From the NCBI RefSeq assembly GCF_041146795.1, contig NC_135172.1, positions 35,573,623 to 35,637,622 on the forward strand: DNA of 64,000 bases, read 5' to 3'. Below the pieces are notes generated by a model. The model had not been told where the DNA came from. It saw only the letters and a program-made list of their open reading frames with translations, and ran no database searches. The position numbers and the translations under genes were made by a program. Positions 46,122 through 59,200 of this stretch are shown piece by piece (the first letter of the stretch is position 1; every line of letters begins with the position of its first letter). The stretch is from Maylandia zebra (Eukaryota; Chordata; Actinopteri; Cichliformes; Cichlidae).

Positions 46122-49100
46122 TCACAGGCTCGTTGCCATTACAAGGATGTCTTGCGGTAGCCTGTCCATCTGTACGAGTTTGAAGGAGCCCAGTTTGGAA
46201 TAAAAGTCGAGCATCCTCCGATTGCTCTGCCTCAACTCACAAAAGGCTCCTCTGGACCCTAAAAGGAAAACAACAATGGTAACTTTGGAGTTTTGTAATA
46301 AAAGAAGCAGTAAAGGCTTTATGTGAAGTATTTCACAGATGCAAATATTCTGAGACTAACTTTATAATTAAGTATATATGGGGGTGTTAAAAGGAGACCA
46401 TTATGCTTTTCCTTACTTTCTTCCATACATATACTGTTAGAATGGTGGATACACACAATCTTAGAAAGCATTTCAAATCATAAGGTCAGCATGTGTAAAA
46501 GTAACCCCTGTGAGCTAACAGCGTGGGCTTCAACCTGCTCAAAACACTGTTTCCTACAGTTTCTCTTTATGTTGGTGACTGCATGCATCCCTAGTATGGT
46601 CATCAAAGCCCCACCTATCTCCTGCTTAAACATTCTTTCTGAGTGGGGCAGCCAATCAGAAGAAAGCTGCCTTAAATTGAGGGTAGCTTTAAAAGACAAG
46701 AGGAGCTAAATGTCTTATTTCATACAGGATGAACCTATACACAGCATAAGATTATTATGAACTGTGATTCATGCAAAGCCACTCTACTGGAACCCAAGAA
46801 CAAACACGTGGAGTTGGAAAAGACCATAACTGGGCCCTTAAACAGCAAAGCAGCTTATATTATAAACATCTATAGATATAGAATGATATTGCTCTAAATG
46901 GAACAGCTCCCCCATGTGGTTAATTTTCTGCCTCATAAACCTCAACATGTGCAGTTAGATGAGCTTCATCCAGAATGATCAAGTTCACAGTGTGAAATCT
47001 CGACCTACCACTGCTCCTGATGGAGGACAACAGCTGACCAATCATGCGCTTGGCTGGAGAAGGATCAGTGACCCGAGGGAGCATTTCCAGAGCAATCACT
47101 GAGGGGAACTCTTCAAACACTGAACCACTTACTGCCCTCTGGAGTTTGGAAATAGAATACAGTCAAGTGACAGCATTTATGGTTATACTGCATTCTAGAA
47201 AAATTTTCACATCTTGCTTTGAATCACCTGGATCTTGGCTGCAGCTGGTTTGGCATCAGTGAGGGCCAGTGCATAACCACACAGCCCGAGGTCATCCTCC
47301 AGGATAAGACCACAGAGAGGGGAAGGAGAGATTTCACCTGCTGACAGGCTGCAATGCCCCAGGGGAAAAAAATAAGATGAAGAGGAAGATCACATTCACA
47401 GAAGAAAAAAGGTTTATCATCCCAAGTAATTTAAAGTGCGTTTTAACAATATACCCGCTGTATATAAAAGATTGCTGTAGCCATCGTGACATCACTTGTT
47501 ACTATCTTGGTGTTTTGAAAATAGACGTTCAAAGTGAGGGGCGGTTTTTCCTGAGAACTCGAGGAGTGATGCATGCTTCCTGCTTGTGCAACTTGTGAAT
47601 CACGTGGACTTTTAATAACGAGGACCACAGTTTCCAAAAATCAACATGAGGAAAGTGGTTAGTGAGGTCACATCACTGTAGCTAACTCTTACCTGTCACT
47701 GATAAGTGGAGACTGAGCCATCAGAGCAGAGTTGCCTTCTCCTGCTTTCTGCATCTCCCTAAAAATCCTCTCTACCTCTGGCTAGAAAGAAAAAGAAATA
47801 CTCCATAACATCACTCCTGAATTTTAATCGAGAGAAAACTAAACCACTGATGATCAGCATCTTCACCTTGTCCTCAGGGCAGTAGGGTCGTATGCAGTAA
47901 ACTGCTGTCATGGGAGGATGTCTGAACAGGTCTCTGTTTCCATGTCCTGGCAGCATCCTCTGTTGGTGCGGAAGAAAACAGACACCAGAAACCCAAAGTT
48001 TAAAAATCAGGTGGATCTAGCATCACAAGGTGGTGCTTATATAGTATGCACTACAGATGGATGGTAACGTTAAACATGAAAACAATAAAATAAACGTTTG
48101 TGCACATAATCACTGTAGCCAGAAGCTCAGACATCAGATTGCTTTTGTTTTCACGGACTTTTTTTTTTTTTTTCTTTAAACTCTTGGACCTTGATGATGT
48201 CAAGGCACACAGCACTGGAGGCCCCGCCCACCTTTATGAAGGGCAGCCAATCAAATGAAAGCTGGCTTGAAGGGAGCGGATATAAAGCAGCTTGTTTGAG
48301 ACAGTAGAAGAACCAAGGAGCTGCACCAAGGCTCAGTAACATTATTTTGAACTGTGAATAATGCAAAGCTACTCTAGTGGAGTGCAAAAATAAAATATGG
48401 AGCACAAAACATCAGCTGGAGACCTTGCCTTGTTACTGACTATTATCACTGCTGTGATTTTATATAACAACTCACTGCACTGCTTAGTTTACCTGGAATT
48501 CTCCAGACAGGCCTCCTCTGAAGCCCCAAGGTTCAGGATCATCGTTCAATAACTGGGCTGAGGGTTGGCTGTGGCCTCCTGTGGAAGGCAACACACAACA
48601 AAATATTAAAAGCTACAGTAAGCAGCTTCAGTTCACACTTTCACGCCTCATTTAACCAAAGCATAATCACTTCTCTTAAAAAGATAGAAGGATTAATCAT
48701 CGAGCTGATAATCTAAATGCAGTTCCCTGCTGATTTTCATGGCTGCTGCAGTTTTTGTTTGGAAAAAAAAATGCTTACAAGCTCATCTCTTATTACAGGT
48801 AACAGTGGGAGCAGAAAATCACACAAACTGAATGAGATGCTCCAGCATTTCTTAGTTTCAGAATTCTTCAAAGAATTCAAGAAATATCTGTTTATATAGA
48901 TGTAAATTTGAGTTTATTGTTGTTTATCAAGTGTTATTTTGTCCGTATTGTGATATGGATATTTTGCTACTAAGGGGTCCGCAACGTCTTCATCTATAGA
49001 GCAGTCTTTCAGTGTTGGTTTGCAATATGAGTGGAATATATTCGTTTTCTCACCTAGTGTTTTCACGTAGGCTCGAGCCAGACCGACCCCACTCTTGATG

Positions 49101-52100
49101 TCACAGATGTAGTTGTACAGATCGTACAGGATGCTGCGGTTCGGGGCATTTGACAGGCGGTTGAACATCTGCACCACTGCCTCACACATGTTATCGAACT
49201 GCTGGGCTCTTGAGCACCACTCTGCTGTCTGAAAAAACAGAAAACAGCTGTAGGAGGACAACATGTAGAAAAATGATCTGCGTTTGCATATAAATATAAA
49301 TACTACCTTGTCTGTCTCTGCAGCTGCTGCCTGACTTTGGTTTTTGAGCCAGTCCAGCTCCTGCAGCATGGTCCTGGCTGTGGTACCGTGTTCGTAGGGC
49401 AGGTAGAAGAGGTCTGACAGCAGCTTCAGGTCATCCAGGGTCAGAGGCTCAGCTGTGTACAATGGGTTCTCCCCGGGACCAGGAATGTAGGGGCTCTCAC
49501 CCATGTCAGTCTGCATGGGCTCCTCTTCTGATGACTCTTTCTTCAGGCGAGGATGACAAGGGCCTGGAAGCACAGACATACCGTGTATTAAAGTGACAAC
49601 CACCCATTCATGTCTTTTAATATCATTAAACCATATTTAATAAGACTCTACCTCCTGGTTGATCTGTGCTCATGAACTCCTCCAGCCAGTCAGTGAGGGC
49701 CAGATTCAGGGCTTTCTGTGGGCTGTAGCAAGGATCCTGCTCTTCATCACCTGGAGGTGAAGGTCAGAGAAAGTGAGACAATGTTTAAGCTCCGTGACCT
49801 CACAGACAGCATGGAGTGGATTCCAGCAAACACAACGACAACACTGACAGCATTTCCTGTCAAAACTGGAAAAATAAATCTGCACCATAAATAGATGTTG
49901 ATGTTGCTTCCACAGACAACAGTGATTCGGGCGGGGTGGGCCTTATGAAGCAAAAAATACTATTCAAAATATTCCAAAAAGTGCATGTTTTTATTTTTAA
50001 ATATGATGTCTGACTGTCATGGCGTGGTTGTTGGTGTCAGGCAGGCTGAAGTACTCTTTGCGGAAAAAAGGAAAAGAAAAAACCTTGTTGATGCCAGAGG
50101 AGAAAGGCCAGACTGTTGGCTTTGAGCACTCCTGAAAGCATCAGGAGCAGGTTGGGTTCACTATATTATGATTGCAAATTACTTTCTACACAGTCGCTGA
50201 ATGCACTTGAGGGTAGTCCTGTAATGTTTTACCTTCTACAAAAGAAAAAAAATGCATTTGTTAAATCATGACTAACAGAAACTCACCCATCTCCACATCC
50301 CTCGGTGTTCCTTCGGCAGGTGCTTTACACCATGTCGCCAGAGTGTGAACGGCCACGAAGTTTGGGTAAAACTCACAATTGGGATTTGTGAGCACTCCTT
50401 TCAGTTTTGGGATCAGATCAGTGGGTCTATCCTTTTTGAAAAAAACAATAATATATAGACACCGGAGTCATACTGGTACATACACACAATCTAACACTGT
50501 TAAAATAAAGAAGAGAAAAAAATAACCTTATAGGGTCCAAGGAAAAGCCTTTGGGGATCATAATCATTGGCATGAATGTTGTCCCAGATGACTGGTGCCC
50601 TCTTCAGGACTGAGGATACCTCCTCTATGGATTCAACTGAGATTTTGTGGGATACTACTTTTGGACCTAAATAAATGAAAAAAAAAAAAAAAAAAAAAGT
50701 AAAAACAAATGAATAATTAACCTTGGGGAAATTCAAGATCATGGAAACAGGTTCAGGCTCCGGCTGAGTGTAATCTTACCAGTCCACAGTACGTCAATGC
50801 CAGGCAGGAGCTTCTCTCCCACAGTGTTCAGGTACGAGGACTGGGTTACACTGGGCGTACAGAAGACAGCACAGTAATCTGAAGATAAAGAGTGAATCAT
50901 TAAGAAACTGTTAGAATAATGTGTATTATTTTCTACCACAACGCTCCCTGTTTAACTGGACTGTAACTGGACTGGACTGTTTTGCTGTCTGACCTGTAGG
51001 ACAGAAGAGAAAGACTTCGGGCTCTCCTAAGTGCATGTACACCTCGTTAGTGATGGCCACTTGAGCGTGGGCGAAGGAGCTGAAAGCCTGCTTGTCAGCT
51101 GGACACATCTCAGTCTCGATGTCGTCAAAGAGTAAAGAGAAAGACCTGCAGCCAAACTCCTTGACCTAAGGAACAAATGTAATTTCTGTCAGTGAACAGG
51201 GTCAAGTGAAAGTTAGCATCGCTTTGCTTACAGCCAAAGACATAAAAAAGGCTATTCCACCTAGAATTACACTAGCCTCTGTATAATTTTACTACCCCAC
51301 TTTAAATGCATCCATTTTACTGCTAAGCGATGCGCTGTCCAAACCCTCGGAGAGCCACAAAGTGAGATACAACCAATTATAAATTATATTATATTTTTTC
51401 CTGCTGCACCCATCACCTCTGCTTCCAAAGTCCTACCTGATCTAGTTTCCTCTTCAGGGCAGCTACTTCTTTAGGGTTGGAGAAAGTAATGTCCAGACCG
51501 GGTGAGATTGCATAGACGAACTCGACGTCGTGCTGTTTCGCTGCTGATATCAGGCTCGTTAGTTGTTCTATGAAAAGAAAAGGGACAAAGAAGAAATGCT
51601 ATTTGATGATGCAGTTCACAAATTCTGTTAATGATCCCTTTACTTCCCATCAATGAACAGATTTAAAACAAAGAGTTAAAGTGACATGGTTTAACCTTAG
51701 ATTTAGCTGCTTTTGTGTCTGCGGGGAAACTTTACGAGCATATACAGGTGGGTCTGAAGTCCACTGACTTGATGAGGGGTCATCAAAAACATGATAATTT
51801 GAAAAAGGTTAAACATCAAATCGTCTTCACTGCACTTCAGATTGTAATGTTTTTGATAACATCCAGACAGTCGACCCAAAGACACTTTAAACACGTCTGA
51901 GGAGATAACAATGAGTCGTAAGGGGATGAGTTCGGAAGAGCTGACAACTGCAAAATGACCAAACTTTTATTATTTTATGTGTTTTAATTTACTTTTATTG
52001 TTTGGGGCTCAATTTATAACCAGTTTTGCACGACTATTGAATGAGGACTCAGATATGCACACGTAAATTTAAACACATAGTTTCAGTTCCATTGCAGTTA

Positions 52101-53080
52101 ACTGGACGTTGCAAATTAGTAAGTTGTCTGAGGAGGAAATATAGTACAGATTTTTTATTTAAATGAGCATTTGTTAAGGTAGCGGACTATGCATGGAGGC
52201 ACAACTGCTCTGCTAATAGATCAGGGAATTAGTCAGTGTTACTTTTAAAATTAAAGACAGGTGCAACTGAATTTCATCTGCTTCCAAGACCAGAAAGATT
52301 TTTGTGGTTTTGAATTATGAATGTGATACGGTGAGACTCACCCGCCTCCTCAGCAGCATACAAGTCTCTCCAGTACATCCTGTGTTTGTAATCATCCTTG
52401 GGGGCGTACAGGTATGTGTTCAAACCCCACTTCTGTTCCCTGCAAAACCAAAATATTATGCCAGAGGTTAGAAATTCTCAGTGCAACATTTCTAAATGTT
52501 GGTGCGCATCCTGATCACAATAAAAGCTTCTAGTAATAACAGAAAATAACAAACGAAATTGCCAGTGTAAGAGAAACTGTGACAAAAGCAATGCAAATCA
52601 CCTGCATGTCATTTCATTCATGCAAATGATTCAGCGCAACTACTTTTGGATATTTAAAAAATAAATAAATACATGAATATGAATACAGCTATATTACATA
52701 TGTCAAAATCAGCAGCTGCTGTTATTACTTTCAGGAAGTGTGTTCATCATTTCCAGTTCTTCGCTTGGTGCCTAAGACCACATACCTCTTAAACAGTTCT
52801 GTTCTTTGCTCCATAGTCCACGGCCGCCCATAAAAGCCTGTAACAAGCAAAGGTCGACTTACACTTCAAAACGCGTCATCTTACCAAAAGTGATCAATGC
52901 ATGATTGATTAATCAGATGCATTTTAAAGCGGGCAGCTGGAAGCATTCAAGAACCTGTAATCTAGCGGAGCCGCGGTGTTTGGGCCCCTGATTCCGGGTC
53001 TGCTCACCTTCTACTACGCCGCTGATGAAGCGCCCAGTCCCGGTGACAGGCTGTCGCTTGGTACTGTCCGGTTTCGACAT
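46122..53080 (-). CDS. oga: Protein O-GlcNAcase, short paralog
   Basis: Removes O-linked GlcNAc from Ser/Thr of nuclear and cytosolic proteins (GH84); 698 aa here against 916 in human. Exons in transcript order: 53080-53008, 52837-52786, 52439-52342, 51567-51437, 51165-50994, 50878-50780, 50666-50527, 50431-50287, 49750-49652, 49563-49307, 49228-49054, 48578-48493, 47959-47867, 47781-47693, 47348-47228, 47138-47009 and 46258-46122. Phases join throughout. Motifs: [21 protein letters not shown], the catalytic Asp pair in [17 protein letters not shown], the stalk region [20 protein letters not shown], and a C-terminal acetyltransferase-like part ending VMATSL. The disordered linker is mostly missing and one stretch of the C-terminal domain is shorter than in human. 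This fits a second teleost oga-like gene; the paralog name is uncertain. Confidence 0.93.
46601..46800. repeat. Intronic dispersed repeat, copy 1 (O-GlcNAcase last intron)
   Basis: Shares with 48215-48420 the landmarks GCAGCCAATCA, GAAAGCTG, GAACTGTGA and ATGCAAAGC, in the same order and orientation with many substitutions. It lies in the intron between the last two exons. Non-coding; family not recognised. Confidence 0.65.
48215..48420. repeat. Intronic dispersed repeat, copy 2 (O-GlcNAcase)
   Basis: Partner of 46601-46800. It begins at GGAGGCCCCGCCCACCTTTA and includes GGGCAGCCAATCAAATGAAA, a sequence order common in fish dispersed repeats. It lies in the intron between exons 48493-48578 and 47867-47959. 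Confidence 0.65.
50018..50140 (+). mobile_element. Small internally deleted Tc1-like fragment
   Basis: Two short blocks, CATGGCGTGGTTGTTGGTGT and AACCTTGTTGATGCCAGAGG, match from memory consecutive parts of the fish Tc1-like transposase region that also appears at 54260-54770. Sequence between the blocks is missing. It sits in the 536-base intron of the O-GlcNAcase gene between exons 50287-50431 and 49652-49750. Confidence 0.55.
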
Positions 53081-53659
53081 GTTTTCCTGTAATATTCAGT
53101 CTCTTCCTGCTTTTTGACTTTAACAGTGCTCAGTCTGCAGCCCCAGCTGTGACACGGCGATACTGACAGTCATGCTTCTGCACGCCAACCTTTGAATTGA
53201 TTCGCATTTACTGCACCTTATTCTCACGCCTGCGCAGTAACAGTCGGGTTAAATACCTGCAGCATTGCGCAACATCGCGCTAACGCCAATAAATGTCCAA
53301 ACCTGTAAATGGTCGAAACAGAATCGCAGCTATTGTTTGGTGCGGATAACTGAAGTTCAGCTCATATTCAGACGCATGTGTCTGACTACCGGGTGGACGT
53401 CTTAAAGGGACAGTGTGCCCACAACTTAAAGGGACAACACACCAAAAAAAACACGCAGGATGCCACAGGAGTTCAGTATCTTCTACTAACTTTTACAGTT
53501 TTAATTTCAACATACCCGGTAGTTTGTTAATTTAGTTTCGAGAGGATTTTTTTTTTTTTTTTTTGCTTCGTTTTAGTTTTTATTCTTTAAATTTTTTTAT
53601 TTTATAGCTTAGGTTTTATTAGATTTAGTCTTCTTAATTATAGAAATATGTAACAAGCA

Positions 53660-54770
53660 ACCTTATTAAGTACACCTGTCCAGCAGCTGCTTGTAAAGGT
53701 GGGTGAATCGATCCAAGCATCTATACCAAAGCTGGTCTTGGTGTCTAACGTGACAGGATCGATATTTTGTTTTTATCTTTGAAGTTCAGCATGTAGCCCA
53801 CTAAAGAGTTTTAAATAAACGGTTTTACTCTTCTTCTTCTTCTTTTTTTTTTTTTAATGAAAAACATCTAACTCAAGATCTGAACAACGTCTGAAACTTT
53901 CTGTGTTGATTGTCACATCTATTTTATTTACAGCCTATAAGACATTTACAGATTGACCCAAAGTGATTTAGAGAAAGGCACATTTATATTCCAGGTAAAG
54001 CGGAAAGAGTGAAAGGTGTGGTTTTTGTATTAATCAATAATTATTGTGGATAGTAAAAATCACCTACCCTTAATATGTGTTCAGAATTTGCACATTAGTG
54101 ATCCCATAAATCATGACACAATGCTGGCACATTGATAAGCTGCGTTTATAGATTAAAAGTATCTGTATCGGTACCGCTATTGGTAGTACTGGCCCTGTAT
54201 TTACTTGGTATCAGATTGATACCAAAATTTGTAGTATTCCACAGCAGTTTATGTAAATAGCCAATCACACTGCAGAAAATCAATGCATTTAGGCCTCTAG
54301 ACACGATCAAGGCAACCCTCTGAAGTTCAGACTGAGCAACAGTTCAAACATGGCTGGTTGTGCCAGAAGTGCTGGTAATTTTCCCGCACAAACGCCTGGA
54401 GGGTTTAGAGGGATGCTCTCTTGGTGAAAATGCCTTGTTGATGGAAAAGTCAGCGGAGGATGGCCAAAAATAACCATTTGTTACAACCAAGGTATGCAGA
54501 AGAGCATCTGTGAACAGACAACCTGTTGAACTTAGGTGAGCTACAGCAGCAGAAGACCACGGCAGTGCCACTCCTGTCAACTCAAAGAACAGGAAACCGA
54601 AGCTACAGTTTGTAGGGAAACACAAAAATGGGAAAATGGAAGACTGAGAAAATGTTACCTGATCTGATGAGTCTCACTTTCTGCTGTAACCTTCAGATGG
54701 TAGCGTCAGAATTTGGCATGAAAGCAGCAAGTCTCGTATCAATGGCAGGATGGATCCAATGGCCTTATAT
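53660..54770 (+). mobile_element. Decayed Tc1-like transposon interrupted by another repeat
   Basis: Left end ACCTTATTAAGTACACCTGT, then after an interruption the transposase region, recognisable by AATCAATGCATTTAGGC, ACAACCAAGGTATGCAGAAG, GGGCTACAGCAGCAGAAGACC-like sequence (here GAGCTACAGCAGCAGAAGAC) and TCTGATGAGTCTCACTTTCT. The right half and right terminal repeat are absent. Frameshifts and stops leave no long open frame, so the copy is old and inactive. The left part up to about 53694 and the part from about 54246 are adjacent in the family sequence as I remember it. Confidence 0.7.
53695..54245. mobile_element. Element inserted within the Tc1-like copy
   Basis: About 550 bases that do not belong to the surrounding transposon. 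Its right part holds TATCTGTATCGGTACCGCTA and CTTGGTATCAGATTGATACC, the GATACC/GGTATC-rich motif of a common fish non-autonomous repeat. The left edge GGTGGGTGAATCGATCC is compatible with the same family. Target duplication was not resolved. Confidence 0.45.
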
Positions 54771-55517
54771 CACACTCCCTTATCTTTTCTGAGGCACAAA
54801 TTGCAGTTCTTCTTGGTAGTTAATTACTGAAATAAACTGTCTAGATCTTTGCATATAAATCAGCAAACTCTTAGGAGATCGCCCAAAGAACTCCCACTCC
54901 CTCTCCTGAGTGTGTGGTTTTGCGAATGCATCATCAGGCTAATTTTACTTTTGTCCACAAAATTGCTGGCCCTAGTTTTTTGAAGCCAGGAGAGGATTTT
55001 GTGGCGTCGGAAACTAAGTACTAATCCTAAGTACTGTGATGATGTTAAGATATGTGAACAGTCTATAACAGTAAAAACACCTTCGGGAGCTCAAAATCTC
55101 AATATATCAAGTCTCCACAGATAATTGGTGCTTTCTAGTGATTCTAAATGTAATTTTTTTTTAATATGCCAGCAATTTAACTAGAGGTGCAGTCACTATC
55201 AGTAGCTGCAGTCCAGAATCACAGGTTTGAATCAGAGGTTTTTTAAGGAATTTTTTAAAATGGGGTCACTGCATAGACCAAAAAAATCACTTGTGTGGGC
55301 CCACGGGAAATTATTTTTATCAGAAATAAATTTCACACTTGATGACAATCACTTGAAAATTCAACAGGTTATGATTTTAATTGTCAACCAACAATTAAGG
55401 AGACCCCCCTGAAAAACATAGCAGCCAGATTAATGCACAAGATGAAACTGAGGTAATGCAGTGTGGTTACAGCCATAAACATTGTTTATTCTATGTAAAG
55501 AGCAATATATCACACCC

Positions 55518-55523
55518 TTTATT
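55518..55523 (-). terminator. Candidate polyadenylation signal of pprc1
   Basis: TTTATT on the plus strand, AATAAA on the minus strand, about 680 bases after the pprc1 stop; a second one lies at 55485-55490. Confidence 0.35.
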
Positions 55524-56203
55524 TCAAGCTCACCAATGGAAAGTAAAGCAGTGGAGCAAACCACTGTCTGCCACAATTATCTGGATCTGGTTCAACATCA
55601 ATATGATGTCACCAAATTTTTCTTGTTTAAGTTTGGTATATGTTTGTGAAGATATAATCCTAAATGTCTAATAAACTACTAGAACAGATCCAAATGTGGA
55701 CCTACTGGAAAAGTGAACCCCTTCTACATTAGTCCAAGCCCTCAAAAACGTTCATTTAAATCAGTCCGGAACAGCAAAGAAACACACAAATCAACACAAT
55801 AACAAAAGCTCCTTGTCAGAGGTAAATATCTACATGAAAATATCTAATCACTCAAATTAACCCAAGTAAACAGAAAAACAATAAATTGCCTTTTTTCCCT
55901 ATACAAACTTTTCTCAGTGCTCTGGAATGCCATAAAAACCTTGTCTCACATCAAGTGCTACATGTCAACTTTGCACACGATTAACTGCATGCATACAAGT
56001 GCTACATGTTTGTACATATAAACTGTACACATAAAAACCTTCATGCATTTACAATATAGTTTAGCAAAACATGAAAACTTATAACAAATTTTTCCCATGC
56101 CAGTATGAGCACAATGCTCTGAGGTTTGTGGAAAAACCCCCCCAAAGCAAACGCTTCCATCTTTTCTTCCAGGCTTGTGCTGCCGTTCGTCCTCTCGGCT
56201 CTG

Positions 56204-59200
56204 CTACGTCTTTAATCCTCTCTGAGCCTGCTTCAGCAACGAATCAAAGTCGAGGTCCTCAAACTTGGTCCTGGAAGGAGACGCTTCTGCGTCTCTGTTT
56301 GCATCTGAGAAAGAGAGGGATGTGCACATGTTCACTGCTGTGTTCAACAAGGTGATGAGGGTGTCCGCGATGTGTATTACAATATAGTGTGAGAGCACTG
56401 TAGCAAATACAGCTTTTGTGAAGCTTCAAAATTTCAGTTTATGATAACACTGTTGCACTGTAACTCTTGACCAGCAGTGACACTGGCCCTTAATCCAAGT
56501 GCTTCATCTGTCTGCGGAGGCTGCGTGATAACCCACTCTGCCCTCCTTCCCTCTCAGCCTGTCTGTGTGGCCATTCTTTTCTATGAGCACTGGAGAGGAT
56601 GTGTGCCTTATTTTCAATCAGCAGCACCTGGGCCCAGAGCGCCGGTGCTCTACAAAAGTCAATAGGGATTAGTTGCTGGGTGGCTCTCCTCCCTGAAGCC
56701 TGGAATGTTTATTTTAAACCAAACAGCCCTTCTAAGAAATACTAGAGCTGCTTAAAAAGAGCAACAAGCCCGTTTACTGGACCTGTGTGGATTCAGATAC
56801 AGATGCACCTTCACCTTTACGAGGTGCCTCGGGCACAAAAAGTTAGAAAATCACTCACCTAATCAATTTATAACTTACACTAGTTACACCATCATCATTC
56901 ATCTTTCTGATTAAGGTTTTCAGCTGTACACAGCGGTGCTGTTGGAGTGCTCTATTCTCACAGAAGTGAGTGGACTGTCATGATAGACTCGAATCGAACA
57001 TGCTAGTCCTGCTGGAAAGTCATGAGGTGTTTTAGCAGTTGGTTTCTGTTTGTAATGAAACAGATTAAATGTGCACAATTATCATATATGACACCAATTT
57101 TAATTCCCAACCCAAAGAGATGACCCACACTGTACAGGTTGGGACACCTCTGGGGTGGCATCTTTGGCTCTGCAATTAAAGAGCATAAACAACAGTTGAC
57201 TGTGTTGGGTATAAACCCCCTTTTTCCTGTGCTGAACATCTCAGCCTCATGTCTGAACGAGTACTGTGGTTTCTTTCTTTTTTTTAAATGCCTGAGAGCA
57301 ACTTTCAATTTTAATCTGTTGGATTTAGTCACAATGTCACATCTCTACAACTTCAATTATTTTTTTTGGTTGTCTGGCTACATTTAATATGATTTCATTC
57401 AACTTCTTTTTTTCCTTTATTCTGGTAGAATAAACCAAGCGTGTTTCAGCCTGTCCATTCTCACACAGCTATTATAAGGCCGGGCTTTTATTCCCTTGCG
57501 GACGCCACAGATGAGTAGTTGTTCTTATTATATTTGTAGACCTTAGCTTGAAGCCTGCATGTGCTGCTGGTGCTCTTATACTGTGCAGAATACACAGTAT
57601 ACTGTCTGTACAGTCATAACAAATTGAAGGATACAGCATGTGTAGGTTCACCTGCCGTTTCATAACACAGTAGTTTTTAGGGCAATTTTTTTTAGTCTTT
57701 TCCAGATAAATTTTTTGTTTTTTATCGATTTGTCCGGTAACTCTCTCCTTTCACTATAGTGTCGTGTTTGTCTTGGCTGTTGGTGTTAGACCTACCAAGA
57801 TCCGTGTAGTTTGTATTACAAAACTGCCGTCTTCCACCAAAGCAGATGTCAAAGGGCAGCTCATCAGGTTGCCGTAGTTTCCCACCATTATCGATGGCTG
57901 CGAAAGCATCTTCCATGTTGTAGAAAGTAACGAAGGCATAGTGGTCACTGTGGGAACCAAAGATGTTGAGTTTAATGGTGACCCATTTCACTGTAAAGCC
58001 AATAAAAAACGTGTTAAACTGTAATGGTGCATGCTTACCCCCTATCTCTGAAGTGAAGTGACACACACTCCACCTCTCCAAACTGAGAGAAGCGTTCTCT
58101 CAGTTCATCGTGAGTCATGGACCTGCGGATGCGGCCGACGTACACCACCCGGCGCTCGTCCTGTGTGAAAGAATTAAATGCGATATAGTTACCGCCCACT
58201 GGAAAAGCAAAAAAAAATATCAGTACGTCAGATGAGTTTTACTCACTATGGCTTTCAGTTTCTGAATCCTTATCTCATGCTCTCTCCTGAGCTTCCTGGA
58301 CTCTCTGCTGCTGCTGCACGGACGAAGAAAATGGAGAGTGAGATTTTGCTCCCACTGAATGTGTCAGTTATCGCATAAAATCAGGGGCAACGACAAGTCA
58401 GTGCGATTGTTCTTTATGTCAAAAGTTCGCACTAGTTCTCTAGCAGTTAGCAACAATTGCACTGTATCTGAACTGGATGGTTACAGCTCATCAACAATAT
58501 TCACTGACCTGCAAAAGTCTCTCCACCGCTTACAGCATATTTGTGGAGATGGCGACCGAGACCGGGATGTGGACCGGGACCAAGATCTGGACCGTGATCT
58601 GCTGTATCTTGGTGTACAGCACCCTGACCTGTACCGCCGAGGAGGGGATCGGGACATGGAGCAAGAGGGGGACGATGAACACGAGCTGCTCTCTGAACGC
58701 TTGCGATGGAGCCTGCAAGATAGACATATTGTAGCCACAAAAGGCAAAAGCTCAGGCTGAACGTGAATGATAGAAGATGAGTACCTTAATCTTTTTGGAG
58801 AGCGAGATGAAGAGCTGGATGAGGAAGAAGAAGAGGAGGACCGGGAGCTGGAGCTTGAATCGGACCGTGGTGATCTTCTCCTGTATCTCCTCTTCTCTCT
58901 GCCTCTGACAGGAGGGCTGGGTGGAGGTGTCGGGAAGGTGCATGGAGCGGTCTTGTCTTCACTCCTCCCACGATCTTCTTTGGCAGCACAGTCTGCAAAC
59001 TGCAGAGCTCTGTCTGTGGTCTCTGATCTGGCCCTGGGCTGATTGAACTGATGCTGCAGCACTGACTGTGTTTTAACAGTTGTAATCTGGTTCTTCTCTT
59101 CACCTGCAGCTTGCGAACCCTGGGTCATCACATGGTGCTCATTTGTGGTTTGAGAAGCATCCTTGAGTAAACGGGGCTTAGCTCTGCTACGCTGAGAAGC

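Larger units (their letters stand above)
53081..56203. other. Spacer between O-GlcNAcase promoter and pprc1 3' end
   Basis: The first 350 bases are moderately CpG-rich and include the O-GlcNAcase promoter. Then come a T-run (53551-53564), a decayed Tc1-like element with another repeat inside it (53660-54770) and AT-rich sequence. Minus-strand AATAAA candidates for pprc1 lie at 55518-55523 and 55485-55490. No intact gene was seen. Confidence 0.5.

Noticed and set aside
47139-47227. A missed O-GlcNAcase exon that would restore the human-like C-terminal domain
   Set aside because: The interval is only 89 bases, serves as an intron with normal borders and shows no matching coding sequence.
58359-59042. 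Plus-strand Asp/Arg- and Glu-rich open frames
   Set aside because: They are antisense shadows of the pprc1 SR-rich exons on the minus strand.
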